Source: Pelodera strongyloides (Eukaryota; Nematoda; Chromadorea; Rhabditida; Rhabditidae). From it: DNA of 64,000 nt. The first letter of the stretch is position 1. Every line of letters begins with the position of its first letter. This document shows, piece after piece, positions 1 through 12,007 of the stretch. Below the pieces are notes generated by a model, which was not told the DNA's origin, did no database searches, and worked only from the letters and a program-made list of their open reading frames with translations. A program made the position numbers and the translations under genes. The stretch is taken from the NCBI GenBank assembly GCA_036852015.1, contig JAANDG010000038.1, positions 372,001-436,000 of the forward strand, read 5' to 3'.

Positions 1-1561
1 TTGGTAACAATAAGTTACTATTCACAAATTTCTCACCCTCCTGCGAGTAGTAGGCTTTCATGATGTTGTCCCGATTTGCTTGACTCAATGAGAGTAGATT
101 GATACCCACGGAATCCGTTATAGCTCCACCAAAACCCATTATTTGCTAAAAAAAAATTTTTATATAAATAATGAGGGTCTAAGACCCGACTCTTCAAACT
201 CTCTCCCTGTTTCTAGATTAATAAATATTTACCTGAAATATAAATATTTATATTTTTCCGTTCCGCAATCTTCCAAACAGGGAATAAAGGAAAACTATAT
301 GATTATTATATAAATTCACCTGATACTTTCTTGAAGTGTCCACTGTTATGATATCGGAAACATCTAAAAGACGACGATATTATTTCGCGCATCAAAGCTG
401 AGATAATATGCAAAGTAATTGGAAAGGGGAATACATCTCACAATCAGATACATAGGAAAGAAGGAATCCAGTTGATAATGGTTTCGTTTTTTTTTGGCCA
501 AAACATTTGGCGACCGCTTGGTGACCTCGACGTGTCCAAATTTTAAAAAACCGTCGTCAACTGGTCACCAAACGGTCAGGTCTCCATTTTCGGGGAAAAA
601 CATTTGGCGTCCTGCTACAGGCGGTTTTCTTGTGTGGACAGGGCAAACAATACGTTTTTCTGCGTAAGTAAGAAAATAAGAAAAAATCTAAACATACTGG
701 GAAAAGAAGTGAAGTGAAAATCGACTCTATCCAAACGATTACGTTCACGAGTGGTCAGATAAACGACGAAATTGCCATCCTGAAAGTAACACCGAGCTAA
801 CGTTAGGATTCGAGGGTCCAGAAAAGGCTTAAAGCGAAATACCGGTCGGTCTCAACAAAAAAATACGAAAAGAGGAGGAGTAAACAACCGTGCGTTTACC
901 GCCGTTTTCAAAATGTGCATTTTTGATCTTTTACTAGCCAAATTCAAAATATTTTGTCAACATTTCGTCATTTGGATGCTTCGGAGTGTGTGATCATTTG
1001 AAAAGGCCATCCCTCGATTTTTCCGGGGCGCCGTGCTAGTATTAAAATCGGCAAATCGCCGGAAGCGAATTTTCCCATACAAAATCGCAAAAAATGGTTG
1101 TTTGAGAACATTTCTATACAAGATGCACTTATTTGTTTTTTTTATGTTTATTTTCGTTTATAACTTTTTTCAAACTATTTTTGGTGAAAAAACCCCAAAC
1201 CGGGTGGTATTTCGCTTTAAACAAAAAACCACTGGTTCCAACACCGCGAGCCGACGGTGGAAAAGGGAGGGTGCGCGGCGACAACACGACACACATTTGG
1301 GCAAGTAAACGGCAGTACGCCATAGCCTTGGGTTGGCCAACGAGAAATTACACGTTTACATGGTACACTTTGTAAGCTCACGAAGTGATTATAGGGTTAC
1401 GTCGATTAGTTGCTTTTCCATAATGACCTTCCAGAATATACGAAAGCATACCTGAATATCTCCCAGAGGTTCAATCTGATCGCAAAAATTTGCATTGCAC
1501 ACGCATCCGAATGCAGTCTTGTAGTTGATATCGTGGTAGTCCCGGCGGACGCAATCCTTAC
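1..1561 (-). CDS. Glucosylceramidase (GBA, GH30) paralogue A, N-terminal part, cut by window edge
   Basis: Lysosomal-type acid beta-glucosidase that splits glucosylceramide into glucose and ceramide. Four exons are visible in transcript order: 1452-1561 (cysteine-rich N-terminus with CVCNANFCDQIEPLGD), 698-779 (FVVYLTTRERNRLDR), 320-363 (ITVDTSRKYQ) and 37-145 (QIMGFGGAITDSVGINLL). The gene continues leftwards past base 1, so the catalytic glutamates are outside the window. The 82, 44 and 109 nt exons match the corresponding exons of the downstream paralogue B exactly in length and phase, which supports a tandem duplication. Exon 1452-1561 must be preceded by a signal-peptide exon ending in phase 1; I could not find a convincing one between 1562 and 3769. 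A pseudogene is possible but nothing visible is broken. Confidence 0.85.
829..1222. mobile_element. TTAAAGCG-ended inverted-repeat element, copy 1 of a ~0.4 kb family
   Basis: Non-coding element inside the intron of GBA paralogue A. The left end reads TTAAAGCGAAATACCGGTCGG and the right end CGGGTGGTATTTCGCTTTAA, an imperfect inverted repeat. A second copy lies in opposite orientation at about 12989-13357 and shares interior blocks (an ATTTTGTCAACATTTCGTCA-type block and a GGTGAAAAAACC-type block). No transposase frame is present, so it is a MITE-like non-autonomous element. Short ORFs here are element sequence, not genes. Confidence 0.7.
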
Positions 1562-3769
1562 CTACATAATATAGATAAAATAAATGTAGGATAAGTTAAT
1601 ACGTTCAAAAGTTTTCGGACTAAAAGAAAAAGCATAAATGCGGATATAAGGGGCAATCAGGCAAAACCCTCTTATTGTTAGTGCAATATGTTCTATAAAA
1701 TGGTGTCTATATCAAAGATCACATTCACTTATTCACTAAATTAGGATGATTAGAAAATTTTTACAAATAATAGATACAAAAAAATAAACTTGCCATAAGT
1801 TAGGCTCCATAATAATATCGGTATTAGAATTCGCAGCAGCATGGGTACAAATCAAGCAAACAGCCCCAATTCGTTATCTTATTGGAAGCATAGTTAAACA
1901 TCGTTATCTTATTGCAAAGTTCCCCGTTAGTAGTGTAGGGAAAAACACGTGGTGGGAAAAAATTCCCAGTTTCTTTCTGATAAGAAAGGACAGAGGTCGA
2001 TTTAGAAGTGATAGTGCCTTGCTTCACTCACTTTTCTTTTTTTTATGTTTTACATACGTATCGATCAGTTAACATCAAATTCATGATTTTATTTTTATAT
2101 CCTATTCAACTATTTTGTTTCCGTTGCGTTTCTTCTGTCGGTGTTCCGATAACTTGAATGTATATTTCGTGAGTCTTTGGTATCAAAAAAAGTTTACGTA
2201 TACTTTCCCTTATTGGATATCAACTGTCCAGTTTTTGGTTTACATTTGTCCATTTCTGTTTACTTGATGAGCACATTAGGCTTATTAACATCAGGTCTTC
2301 TGTGTCCTAATTTTCATTTGTTGTTATGGTTACCTTTACGCAGATTCTCCCTGTCTGTAGTCTATGAGATAGATGGAGAGAGGAGATAGAGAGATAGAGA
2401 GAGAGAGAGGGAGAGAGAGAGAGGGAGAGAGAGGGAGAGAGAGAGAGGGAGTGAGAGAGGTTGAGTATATAATCCAAAATTCGATATCAGACATTCAACG
2501 CCCTCACTTTCTACGCAGTCACCCTTTCTCGATGATGTCCCAACATTTTGGACTTCAAGAACAAAAATACCGTAATCCAGCGTCAGTACAGTATCCCATA
2601 ATTGCACTTCCCATTATATTTTCATTACACTCTCACACTTTCCAGCAATCAACCCTGCATGGTTCATTTATACCCCTGGCCCCTACGTGTACCCCAGAAT
2701 GTACCCCAATAGTAACCAAAAATGAACCTTGCCTACTTCTACATACTCCAAAGTATGCCCCAAGCGAGCCGTTCTCTCACAAGCCACCCAAGCCTCCCAA
2801 CAATGAACCCTGCCTGGCGCATGGTATATACCCCAAGAGAACCCCCCCCCCCCTACCCTCACAAAAAACCCTGCCTAGTTCTCCAGTGTCCTAGCTAGAA
2901 TATGGCTGCTATGACACTCTAGCGAACTGGGTCGGGTATAGCATTACGAAAGCTTCATTATCAAATTTATTTCAAATTACAATATTGGACTTAATAAATA
3001 ATATACACAATTATGTACATAATACATATATAGCTTACGGTAAAAGAGTGAGTTTCACGGTCCGGCTCTAATTCAAACAACTGTATTAGCAAACAGTCTA
3101 TATACACCGCGTGAGAAGCTGAGCCTCTTGAATGTGCTCAGCCTGTGTGTATTTCTCCCTTTTCTTGTAAATTTATGTTTAATACTTTTTTTCTTTTTTT
3201 AATAAGTTTAATATAATATACGTAAAAATGTAAGTGGCCTGAGGTTGACTAATTGACTAATGAATTATCTGACAGCATTGTTGCTATAATCATTGTTCAT
3301 TGTTGACTGATTTTCCGATAAAAAAATGCGCAGTACATTTTAGGATTTGTTGGACAAATATTATTCCGAAAAAAGCAATTAAGATTAAAAAGCAATAAGA
3401 AAAAAAGCAATAATTAAAGACCGATCTTGTAATTAACTGTCACAATAGAATTCGGTTCCAAGTGTACATTTGCAGCTCGAAATGGCTGAAATTAGTAACA
3501 ATAATAATAATTCAGCGTCAACACCGCCTACAAAAGGAGAGTTCCCCCACACGACGGGAGTGCCACTGATAAGCGAAATCAACATGGTGCACCCACTAAC
3601 AATAAGAGGTGCGCCGCAGGTTCGCCAACTGGAATTGAACACTTGTTGCGCACCTCCGGCGAACCATATAGAGGGAGCGCCACGTCCATGTGACTGTATT
3701 TGCGCCGCGATGAAGCGGAGCGCTTCACATTGGTGGACCGTTTTCTTGGAGCAGCGAACATGCATTCAT
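1562..3769. other. Intergenic stretch between GBA paralogues A and B
   Basis: Holds the missing 5' end of paralogue A, the 3' flank of paralogue B, a purine GA-rich simple repeat at about 2370-2462 and a CT/CCC-rich stretch to about 2885. A GCGC-rich block at about 3540-3760 lies just beyond the stop codon of paralogue B and resembles other CpG-rich blocks in the window. No further gene was recognised. Confidence 0.6.
2373..2462. repeat. GA-rich simple sequence repeat
   Basis: Purine-only run made of GAGA and GGGAGA units. It gives spurious Glu/Arg or Leu/Ser ORFs on both strands. Confidence 0.9.
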
Positions 3770-6700
3770 TTAAATAAAACCTACGTTTTCTGTATCTTGT
3801 ATGGAGACCTCATACGCAATACTGTTATCGGTATTCAGTAGAACTACAACTCGGTGAAAACCGTCGGGAGAGACAAACGCGCTACCTGCAAGTCTACAAT
3901 TGATTCAATTTGCTTTATTGTTTAACATTATATTTTATTGATTACCATTTGGTAGTCGGTAGTAACTATTCTTCATTACATGGACACTGGTGGATGACGG
4001 GCACGTTACGTAATGTTTCATTTATATTTTATATAAATTTACGTGGCTTTTCTGTAGTTCCTTGTCGTTGAAGGTACTTTGTCAGTATAAGCATTTTAGC
4101 ATTTACTCAAAAACTAATGTCTCTCAATTCTCAGAGACTGTTAGTCAGAAGGAACTGTATGTTGTATGTAACGTAATTTCATATATCCTATCCATCGTCA
4201 TAGCACAAAGGTGATTTTTTTAATAAAGTTATTTTCTTTACCTTTAATCACATCAGGTAATGGAAAACCAACAGCGACTCGAATATAGCCTGGACGGATA
4301 AATTTGCTGAAATGGATAAAGGTTAAAGGTTAAACGACAGACAGACTATATAAGTCGTGACTTAAATATATAGTAGCAATTTCTTTTTGGAAATATGTAC
4401 GGTAATAGTTTAATTCTAAACAAAATTATCATATTACGTGGGTGTGTAATACACTGTAGAAAACAAATGAGTAAGAAACCGGGTCTTTATGAAATACATA
4501 CCTGAAATGCCCCATAATATAGAACATTGGTTGTTTTATGAACTCTTTTCCCGTTGCATTCACAATAACTGGGGCGTCGACGTAATTTTCCACAAAGTTT
4601 GGACCTCCCTGAAAAGAAAGTGAATAAAACAACGCGAAACTGGAAGCGCAAAAAGGTGCGCCTGCATCCCGCCGCGCACCTCGCCGCGACATCGCCTCTA
4701 CCCCATTCTCTAGCCAGGTTCTCGCGAGCCTTTCGCGAAAATCTGACACCATCCGAGTTCACCACAGCATACAATTTCAGAAATAGCCAAGTTAGAAGCT
4801 AGCGGCCTAGAAGATAAGTACGTATAATGTTACCTGCGTATCAAGGACAATATTCCAATCCACCCATCCAACAACATTGTTATTCAGATCCTAAATAGAG
4901 CAAATAATAATTGAATATAAATAGCGTTTGTTACTACAACGTAATAACAGTGCTTCTCAGGGGCCTTCCCCTTATTAGCAATATTTCACTGACCGATTGT
5001 GACAGAAAAGCTGCATTGCGACTAAAGAAGTCGAAAACTAACCTCCAATATATTATACGCGTACCGCTCGGCTCTCGTCCAATTGCCGAAGCTAACAAAA
5101 TGTTCATCTGCTTGAAAACCGGCGCATGCCTGTAGAATTACAAAAATATCAACATGAAGGGAACAGATGTGTGCTAAAAGTAGAACCATAGCTTGCAAAA
5201 AAAAAACTGGCAAAATAGTGTCCAGATTCACTCGTTGATGAAATCAAACAAAATTGCACTTTTTTCATAACTCAGCGATGAATAAAAGCAAAAAGTAATA
5301 CCTCAGTATAAAGAACAAAGTGATCGGGATATTTGGAAGCAATTTTCGACAAATTAGTTGGAGGAGTAATGCGGTCGTAGTACCTAGAATAATTGTTCAA
5401 AAAATGTTATGTTACTTCTTATTAGCCACTTTTCTAGTAGGTTTCCTTTTTCTTCAAAGTATGCTAAACCGCCACTCTTATCTTCTCGTAACATTGATTT
5501 TCCGGGGAGTTCTCATAAATGAACAGAACTCTTCAAAATTCAAAGTTCAAATAAAAGTAAACTCACCAATGATTGGCAACTCCCTTCACCATTTTTGATA
5601 CGGATGGATCACCGAGAATCTGCAAAGAAGAAACATCATTATGAGAGATTCGGACAGATCAGAACAACTTGAAACTATCGTTGGTCGCCGCGGAAAACAT
5701 ATGCATACCATTCGCCGTGCACTTCACACAAATTGAACCAGGCTCCCGCCGCGGACGTTTTCGCGTCAGGTAGTCGCCGCGCTTCACCCACGTTTCCTCC
5801 GTGAAGGTGCGCAGGGCTTTGTGTACCGATAGTTAGCTGCCTCTGCTTACCGTATCCGCGAACTCCATAACCTCTGTTCGCTGATCATCTCCGATGATTA
5901 TAGAAATGTGAGCAGAAGCATCGGAAGACTTGAGAATAGGATATAACCAGTCGCGGATGAAATCCCTGGAATATTATGAATTTTGGCTAAGCAATTGAAT
6001 AACTAGTATGCGTGTGAAAAGGCATGAATATTTTGGCATAATGATGGTTTACATATGTGTCTTTGATTTTATTCAGGGAGTCGGACATACTATAAGATCT
6101 ACCTTCTGCGATCTACATATCTTCTCACATTATGGATCGTATTTCAACCATACTGCTTTCTGTTTGATAGTTTTCTAGTTTTCACTAAAAAGTCAAGTCT
6201 CTCTACCTCTACACCCCTTCTCTCTACTCCTCTCTGTCTCTCTCTCTGTCTCTGTCTCTCTCTCTATCCCCCTCTCCCCAACTCCCTCCATCAACACCTC
6301 TCACCCTAAGATCGTGATCACTACCTTTGTAGCTGAGGACTGAGATAAGTTGCCTGCCATCCCCAATCCGGGTTATTTCCCATTGTGGGCTCATTAATCG
6401 GAGTCATTCCCCAGAAATCAACGCCTTCTTTCGCATATTCTTCAAAATACCTGAATCGATAGCTAACTAAAGTGTATTTATATATACAATCTTTCTTATT
6501 TGCAATTACAAGTATAATTACAGCGAACTACAATTATTAATTACAATGATAAGAAACGCAGGGTATTAAACAAAGCGAAGCAATGGCTAGGTCGTAACAA
6601 GAGGTCCAGCTACTTACGTGCGCCTTACTTATGTGAGCATATTTAAAAGATATGTAAGTGCTTGGTTTCCCATGAATTTTTTCTTGAAGAAAAGTACCTT

Positions 6701-7041
6701 CTGTAGTAATGAGCGAATGCTTCGTAGTACGGTCCGCTGGGGTCGCCAAGGAGAGATCCCCAACCCTGTAACGCGCATGGTTAGTAAAATAAGCGAGAAA
6801 AAAGTGAGAGGTGAGAGAGAGAGGGAGGGAGGGAGAATGAAAGAAAATATATAGAAAGCGAGACTTTAGAGCTGAAAGATCTAGAGTGAAAGAGAGTAGC
6901 GATGTGGGACCCATAGCTAGCGTGAGAGGTAGATATAGAGAAAGATTTCTGACACTGTCACACCTCCTTTTTATTGGAGTTTTAGTTTCACGATCATAGG
7001 ACTTCACATCTAGCTGTGATGCGCGCTCTCTCTCCCACTCC

Positions 7042-7072
<31 letters not shown>

Positions 7073-9641
7073 AGAGCATAACACAACTTGAAAATCAAAT
7101 AAGTAACACTTTCCACCTTCATCTGTCCCGTGGTCTTCATCCAGCCAGGTGCACTCCACGCAGTGGCGAATAGCTTCAGTTCATCGCCGTACGACTTGAC
7201 CAGCTCGACAGCTTGTTTGATATTGGGAATCTGGAAATGGGCGTGCATGCCTATGGCGCTCGGAAAAAATCACCGTACGTCGCAAGCATTCGGGTAGAGC
7301 AGGCATGCGACAGCCTGGTATCCTAGATCATGGTAGCATAGACTGCATAGAATCCGTGTCAACCCCATGCTATAAAGACGAGTAGCTATGCAGAGTAATC
7401 ACCTTATACAAGAAATCCTCTTTTGTCAAATTGAAATTCTTCATTGAAAAGTCTCCATCCACATCATTAAACGAATAGACATCAAGGGAGAAATCACAAG
7501 AAGCGACGGGAGTTCGCAAAAATGTATATTGGATTCCTGAAATAAGCATACCTTTATTGTTAGAAGGAGAGAGAGAGAGAAATAGAGAGAGAGACAGAGA
7601 GAGAGAGTATATTTTCAGTACCTGTCTTATCAAAATATTGTTTCATCAATGACTCCCGCAATTCGTCGTCAAGAAGTCTGAGATTGTATCCCACTGCGTC
7701 GGTGATAGCGCCTCCAAATCCCATTATCTTCTGAAATTGAGCAATTCTCATGAATTGTATGTGTGCGTAATAAATTATTATTATTATTATTAATTTAATA
7801 AATTAAAGAGTTTGTCCGGGGTTTTTAGTGTGAGGTAATAATTCAAGTTACGCTCGAAATGTGATTTAATAGAAATATAAATCGCGTGAAGCGGAATGAG
7901 AAGTCGACAGACTAACGATTTGACAATCGAAGAATGTACCCGCCGTATTTTTTGCAAAGTTGCTCGAAGTTAGCTCAATTTTTTATTCCAATTTATGTTC
8001 ATTTACATAAGTTGCATAAAGGGAGAGGCCCACGAGAAAAAAGTTTTCCTCAATTTACTTGCGCAGAATGTCCGGAATTTCAGAAATGTTACTGTGAAAA
8101 CCGCATTTCTTTGCACCCAGAACCCACAGAGTTATTCCCCGGCAAACAGTTCGACCAGGTACCGTAGATAGCAACGTCAAATACGTTTTTACGGTTTATA
8201 TCCGCTCATTAGCATTCTTTCTCTACGTAACAATTGTTAAAAGGTTGGCTACGGTTATAAAAAAGCTTTTTCCATACTGTAATGCCCTAAAAGCGAAAAA
8301 AAAAAGACTCTGACTCTGACTACGGTACCTGTCCGAACTGTTTGCCGCGGAATAACTCTGTGAGTTCTAGGTGCAAAGAAATGCGGTTTTTACAGTAATA
8401 TTTCTAAAATTCCGGACATTCTGTGCAAGTAAATAGAGGAAACAATTTTTCTCGTGGGACTGTCTGTTGTTTCAAACCGGCCGGTAATTCGCATCATCTT
8501 CTCAGAAAGCAGAAGCCATTTTAGAACCTGATCAAGAAAAAATAGAGATAGCCGACCTGATACTGAATCTTGGTATTGACACTCATGACTAAAGTTGAAT
8601 CTGCAAAACAAAACGGTTCATCCATGGGTGGTACCCTATTTATTTTCATGTACATGTATGTGGCATATTGTAAAGAAAAATGAACAATATTAGAAAATAC
8701 AAGCTATGAGAATAAGAGCAAAGAAACGCAATTACCATAATTACAAATTGTTTTTTACTGACTTGGTTTCCTGGCAAAGTTCTCATCAATTCGATTCAAT
8801 CGATAAAGAGATTCACTTGATATGTAGACGACAAATTTGTCATTCTGGAAGAAAACACGAACTATCGAAGCACGATCGCGACGAAAAGCTTTGCGCAATT
8901 ACCGCACAGAAAAAGATGGTGCGCCACGGCCGCGCAGGGAGTGCGCCCGCTCGCAGTGTTTTCCATTCCAATTGGCGCTCTACTTTGGTTGGAGCGCACT
9001 TAGCGCGCACCCGCCAAAACGTGAGCCACATGTTCGCCAATTGGAATAACACACGTTTAGGCGCACGATTCGCGAACCATATACGAGTCCGACGTGCAGG
9101 ACTACTTCCAAAACATATACGCGCAAAAAGAATTTACATAAGTTACTTCAATTTCTCCGAGCGGCTCCACTTCATCACAGTATGTCGAATTGCAAACACA
9201 AGTGAAATAAACTCCCGGTTCCGGCCTATCGGGAGTGTAAGCGCGGCGTGCACAAGGTTTGCTTCCTGAATTGTTGAATATGAGTTCCTAGTTCCTAGTT
9301 GCAATAATAAACAAGAACTTATGATGAATCAACTTACTCATACTTCACTCTTAGGCTTAGGCTCAAGCCTAGGCATCAAGAGTTCTTTATCAGAGATGTA
9401 TGGTGGTGATGGAAACTCATTGCAGTTTGTAGGCCTTTACTATTTTTGTAGTGAAAATTTAATAGGCTTCATCATATACATCAACTAGTTGTACACATTG
9501 CAGGCCCAAATGCTACGATTGAGCTTTACATCCAAGGATCAGTGTGTTCTGTTGGCTCCACGAGAATGAAAATTGAAAACGTCACTTACCGTATGCGACG
9601 GTTGATAATAATAGAAGAATAAACAAAGTCAATCGTACCAT
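3770..9641 (-). CDS. Glucosylceramidase (GBA, GH30) paralogue B, complete
   Basis: Hydrolyses glucosylceramide in the lysosome; secretory entry is shown by a signal-peptide exon (MVRLTLFILLLLSTVAYG). Seventeen exons: 9590-9641, 9147-9265, 8763-8844, 8557-8600, 7622-7730, 7403-7536, 7117-7230, 6698-6765, 6325-6450, 5851-5965, 5567-5619, 5302-5383, 5043-5129, 4834-4890, 4502-4608, 4242-4306, 3770-3885. They sum to 1530 nt, giving 509 aa, typical for worm GBA. A cysteine-rich N-terminus (TCVCNSTYCDEVEPLGE) precedes the GFGGAITDAVG strand of the barrel. The acid/base is Glu261 in TPINEP; the nucleophile is Glu366 in LYTE-ACAGF, split by an intron. Their spacing of 105 residues equals that of human GBA1 (E235/E340). 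The C-terminus has the beta-domain (FIRPGYIRVAV ... FHRVVVLLN). ATTGCAG upstream of the ATG may be a trans-splice acceptor. Tandem paralogue of the gene at the left edge. Confidence 0.95.
7021..7072. repeat. CT simple repeat in an intron
   Basis: Near-pure CT dinucleotide run in the intron between paralogue B exons 6698-6765 and 7117-7230. A second GA-rich run lies at 7567-7610 in the next-but-one intron. Confidence 0.85.
8029..8458. repeat. Long inverted repeat, ~138 bp arms
   Basis: Arms at 8029-8166 and 8321-8458 are near-complementary over about 138 bp (left begins CCCACGAGAAAA, right ends TTTTTCTCGTGGG), separated by about 154 bp. It sits in the intron between GBA paralogue B exons 7622-7730 and 8557-8600. 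Sequence just left of it (about 7970-8025) resembles the interior of the CCGGCCGG element family. No transposase frame. Likely a MITE or a foldback element. Confidence 0.75.
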
Positions 9642-9808
9642 GTGTAACTGCAATGTTTACTAGTTGATGGAGACAAATGCGAGGTATAAAATCCAAATAA
9701 GAAAAAGTTATATAGGAATTTTGAACACAAAAAATATTTAAGTACAAGAATATATAGCCGATTTAGTAAAGCAGAAACGCACGTTTAATCTTTGAAGATG
9801 AAAACAAT

Positions 9809-9849
9809 ATTTATATTTTCATAGAACAGTATTCTATGAAAATATAAAT
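9809..9849. repeat. Perfect 18-bp hairpin
   Basis: ATTTATATTTTCATAGAA at 9809-9826 is followed by a 5-base loop and its exact reverse complement at 9832-9849. It lies about 170 bp upstream of the GBA paralogue B start codon. It could be a cruciform, a regulatory palindrome or a transposon relic. Confidence 0.8.
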
Positions 9850-10878
9850 AAGCCTTTCACGGCTGCACGCATTCGCCAAAAAAAAAGAATGCAGATAAGA
9901 TCTCGCAAGTATTTGCAAAGCTCTTGTGCACAAAAAAAAACAATATTGGAAGGATACTTTTTCCACCAAACCTGCATGTTAGTGTTACGAAAAGGAATAG
10001 AATAATACCCTCAACCTATGCTTATAAAAAAATAACAAAAATTTTCGCGGCAGACATTATAATAAACAACACGGTACGATAAAGCGCCTCATCCGCCTAT
10101 AACATTCGTTTGAAATAGGGTAAACCATTATTGGTTTAAGAATTTGAAGGAAATACGAACCCAAACACGGAATTCCACGATAAGCAACTGATTGGTCATA
10201 GTCACAGAGCCTGACAGAAAAGCATATAAACAAACCGTGGATAAGTTGATAAGGGTATCGGAAAATAAAACTAGGAGTGGGTGCATAACATTGTCAAACG
10301 GCAAAGTCAACGATTATAGGGTAAAATTGGGCGATGACTACTGTTGTTGGAAAATCAGTTAAAAAAACGCACACACTAACGATCGATCGATATCGCGCAC
10401 AGAGATCGAGAAATAGTATGCTCACGTATGAGACGCAGAAAACTTCTAGAACACGTTCGAAGGCTGTCATAGCGGCTACGGTAGAATTAACTAACGAGCT
10501 CTATTAAAACTGACAAAAACACAGTTGTAAGCCTCTAAAATGCGGCGGAATTTTGCTTGAAGCTACAATCCAATTGTTTCTCTAAAGCTAAAGTCCTGTT
10601 CAGCAAATCTCAACCAAGAAGAAAAGTTTCCCACTGCTTTCTACATAGGTTCTTTCAATGCCAATCGCCATCAATGGTTAATGTTAATAATCGCAAAAAT
10701 ATATCATGTATCAATCAGGACGCCGGAGAGAGAGAGAGAGAGGGAATGCAAACTACTAACAAAAGCACACCAACTAACTCCCGTACTGCATTTCCTGAGA
10801 AAACAGCTTCCACGAAAAGCAGCCAATAAGCCAACCTTCATATGGAAAACAGACAGACTATCTATAATCAAGTTTTTT

Positions 10879-11193
10879 ATGCCCTGTCCATGTTTGCGAT
10901 TCGCATTTGCGAAAATGACAAATGCCTGTCCATGTTCAGGCCATTTTACATGAATGTCAAATGCCTACCGTAACCCATGCGAATGACGCGTTTGACATAG
11001 TCCCGCAACGAAAGTGTATCAGATCCGTACTATTTCAAATAGATCCGTACTATTTCAAATAGATCAGTACTATTTTGAAATAGATCCATACTAGATGCAA
11101 AATCGCTGCGGGACCTTGTCATTTACATTGACTCGAACATGGACAGGCATTTGTCATTTTCGCAAGTGCGAATCGCATACTTGGACAGGGCAT
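10879..11193. mobile_element. Foldback/MITE-like element with ATGCCCTGTCCATG ends
   Basis: Inverted arms at 10879-10937 and 11135-11193 are near-perfect complements (left starts ATGCCCTGTCCATG, right ends GGACAGGGCAT). The spacer includes direct repeats of an AGATCCGTACTATTTCAAAT unit at about 11020-11095. A related fragment (CCTGTCCATGTTCAGGCC) recurs near 54923 in the K2P gene, so this belongs to a dispersed family. Confidence 0.75.
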
Positions 11194-11726
11194 TACTAAT
11201 TCTAATTCTGTTTTCTTCTTTCAGTCGAATAATTTTATCATGCAACTATGTTTATTCTGACAAGTGGTAGTCTAAACATACACCATTATTGCTCACACAT
11301 TTTGTTTCACCTCCATCAACATAAAATACAACTTCAAAATGGCAAATAAATATCGTATGAGAAAAAATATTTAAAAAAAATCTTGAAAACCACAAGTCAA
11401 TTAGACCAAAATAAGATAAGCACTATCAAAAGCACCAAAATACAAAAACAAGACACATCCTTCAAACGTATATCACAGTAGTATTGCAAGCTAGGTATAA
11501 CAGCAATGGGGAAAATACACAGCTAACATGTTCCTAGGACTTACATACTTCACCAAAATTAGTATATACAGCCTAAGCCAGCCTCCTCCACGTATCACAT
11601 TTTATCACAAGTCACAAGGTACAAAAACATAAAGACTGATATCATCGAATCAAGGCTAAATGGGTAGGACCACAATATTACTTTAATTTTCATAAATATA
11701 AATATAAAAATATGTACACATTTAAA

Positions 11727-11891
11727 AAGAAATAACAGCCCATTTTTCAAAGTATGTTAAACAACTGCATTCTCACGTATGCAGATATGCACTGAATATA
11801 ATTAGAAAAAAAGAAATAACAGGCGATTTTTCAAAGTATGTTAAACAACTGCATTCTCACGTATGCAGGTATGCACTGAATACAGTTAGAA
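11727..11891. repeat. Two tandem copies of an ~84-bp unit
   Basis: The unit starting AAGAAATAACAG is repeated at 11727 and 11811 with few substitutions, including a shared CTGCATTCTCACGTATGCAG palindrome. Non-coding. Confidence 0.85.
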
Positions 11892-12007
11892 AAAATCGCG
11901 CAGTATCACGCATACGCAAACACAGCGTCCAGTGTAGTTTTCAAAAACCGGATGTTATACTGCTTTAAAATATCATCTTTATGTGCCCCAATTTCCCCTC
12001 CTCACTC

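Larger units (their letters stand above)
9642..12007. other. Intergenic stretch upstream of GBA paralogue B
   Basis: Contains a perfect hairpin (9809-9849), a short GA repeat (10725-10743), a foldback element (10879-11193), and a tandem 84-bp repeat (about 11727-11891). A solo transposon end, reading CCGGATGTTATACTGCTTTAA, lies at about 11947-11967. No ORF with coding character was recognised. It contains the presumptive promoter of paralogue B and the 3' flank of vps-11. Confidence 0.6.

Noticed and set aside
2373..2894. 173-aa plus-strand ORF beginning with Glu/Arg repeats
   Set aside because: Produced by the GA simple repeat followed by proline-rich low-complexity sequence; no splice or family support.
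3470..3841. 123-aa plus-strand ORF
   Set aside because: Overlaps the last exon of GBA paralogue B on the opposite strand and a GCGC-rich block.
6537..7079. 180-aa minus-strand ORF
   Set aside because: Wrong frame of a GBA exon (6698-6765) joined to intron and a CT microsatellite.
8706..9269. 187-aa plus-strand ORF
   Set aside because: Antisense to two GBA paralogue B exons (8763-8844 and 9147-9265) and the CpG-rich intron between them.
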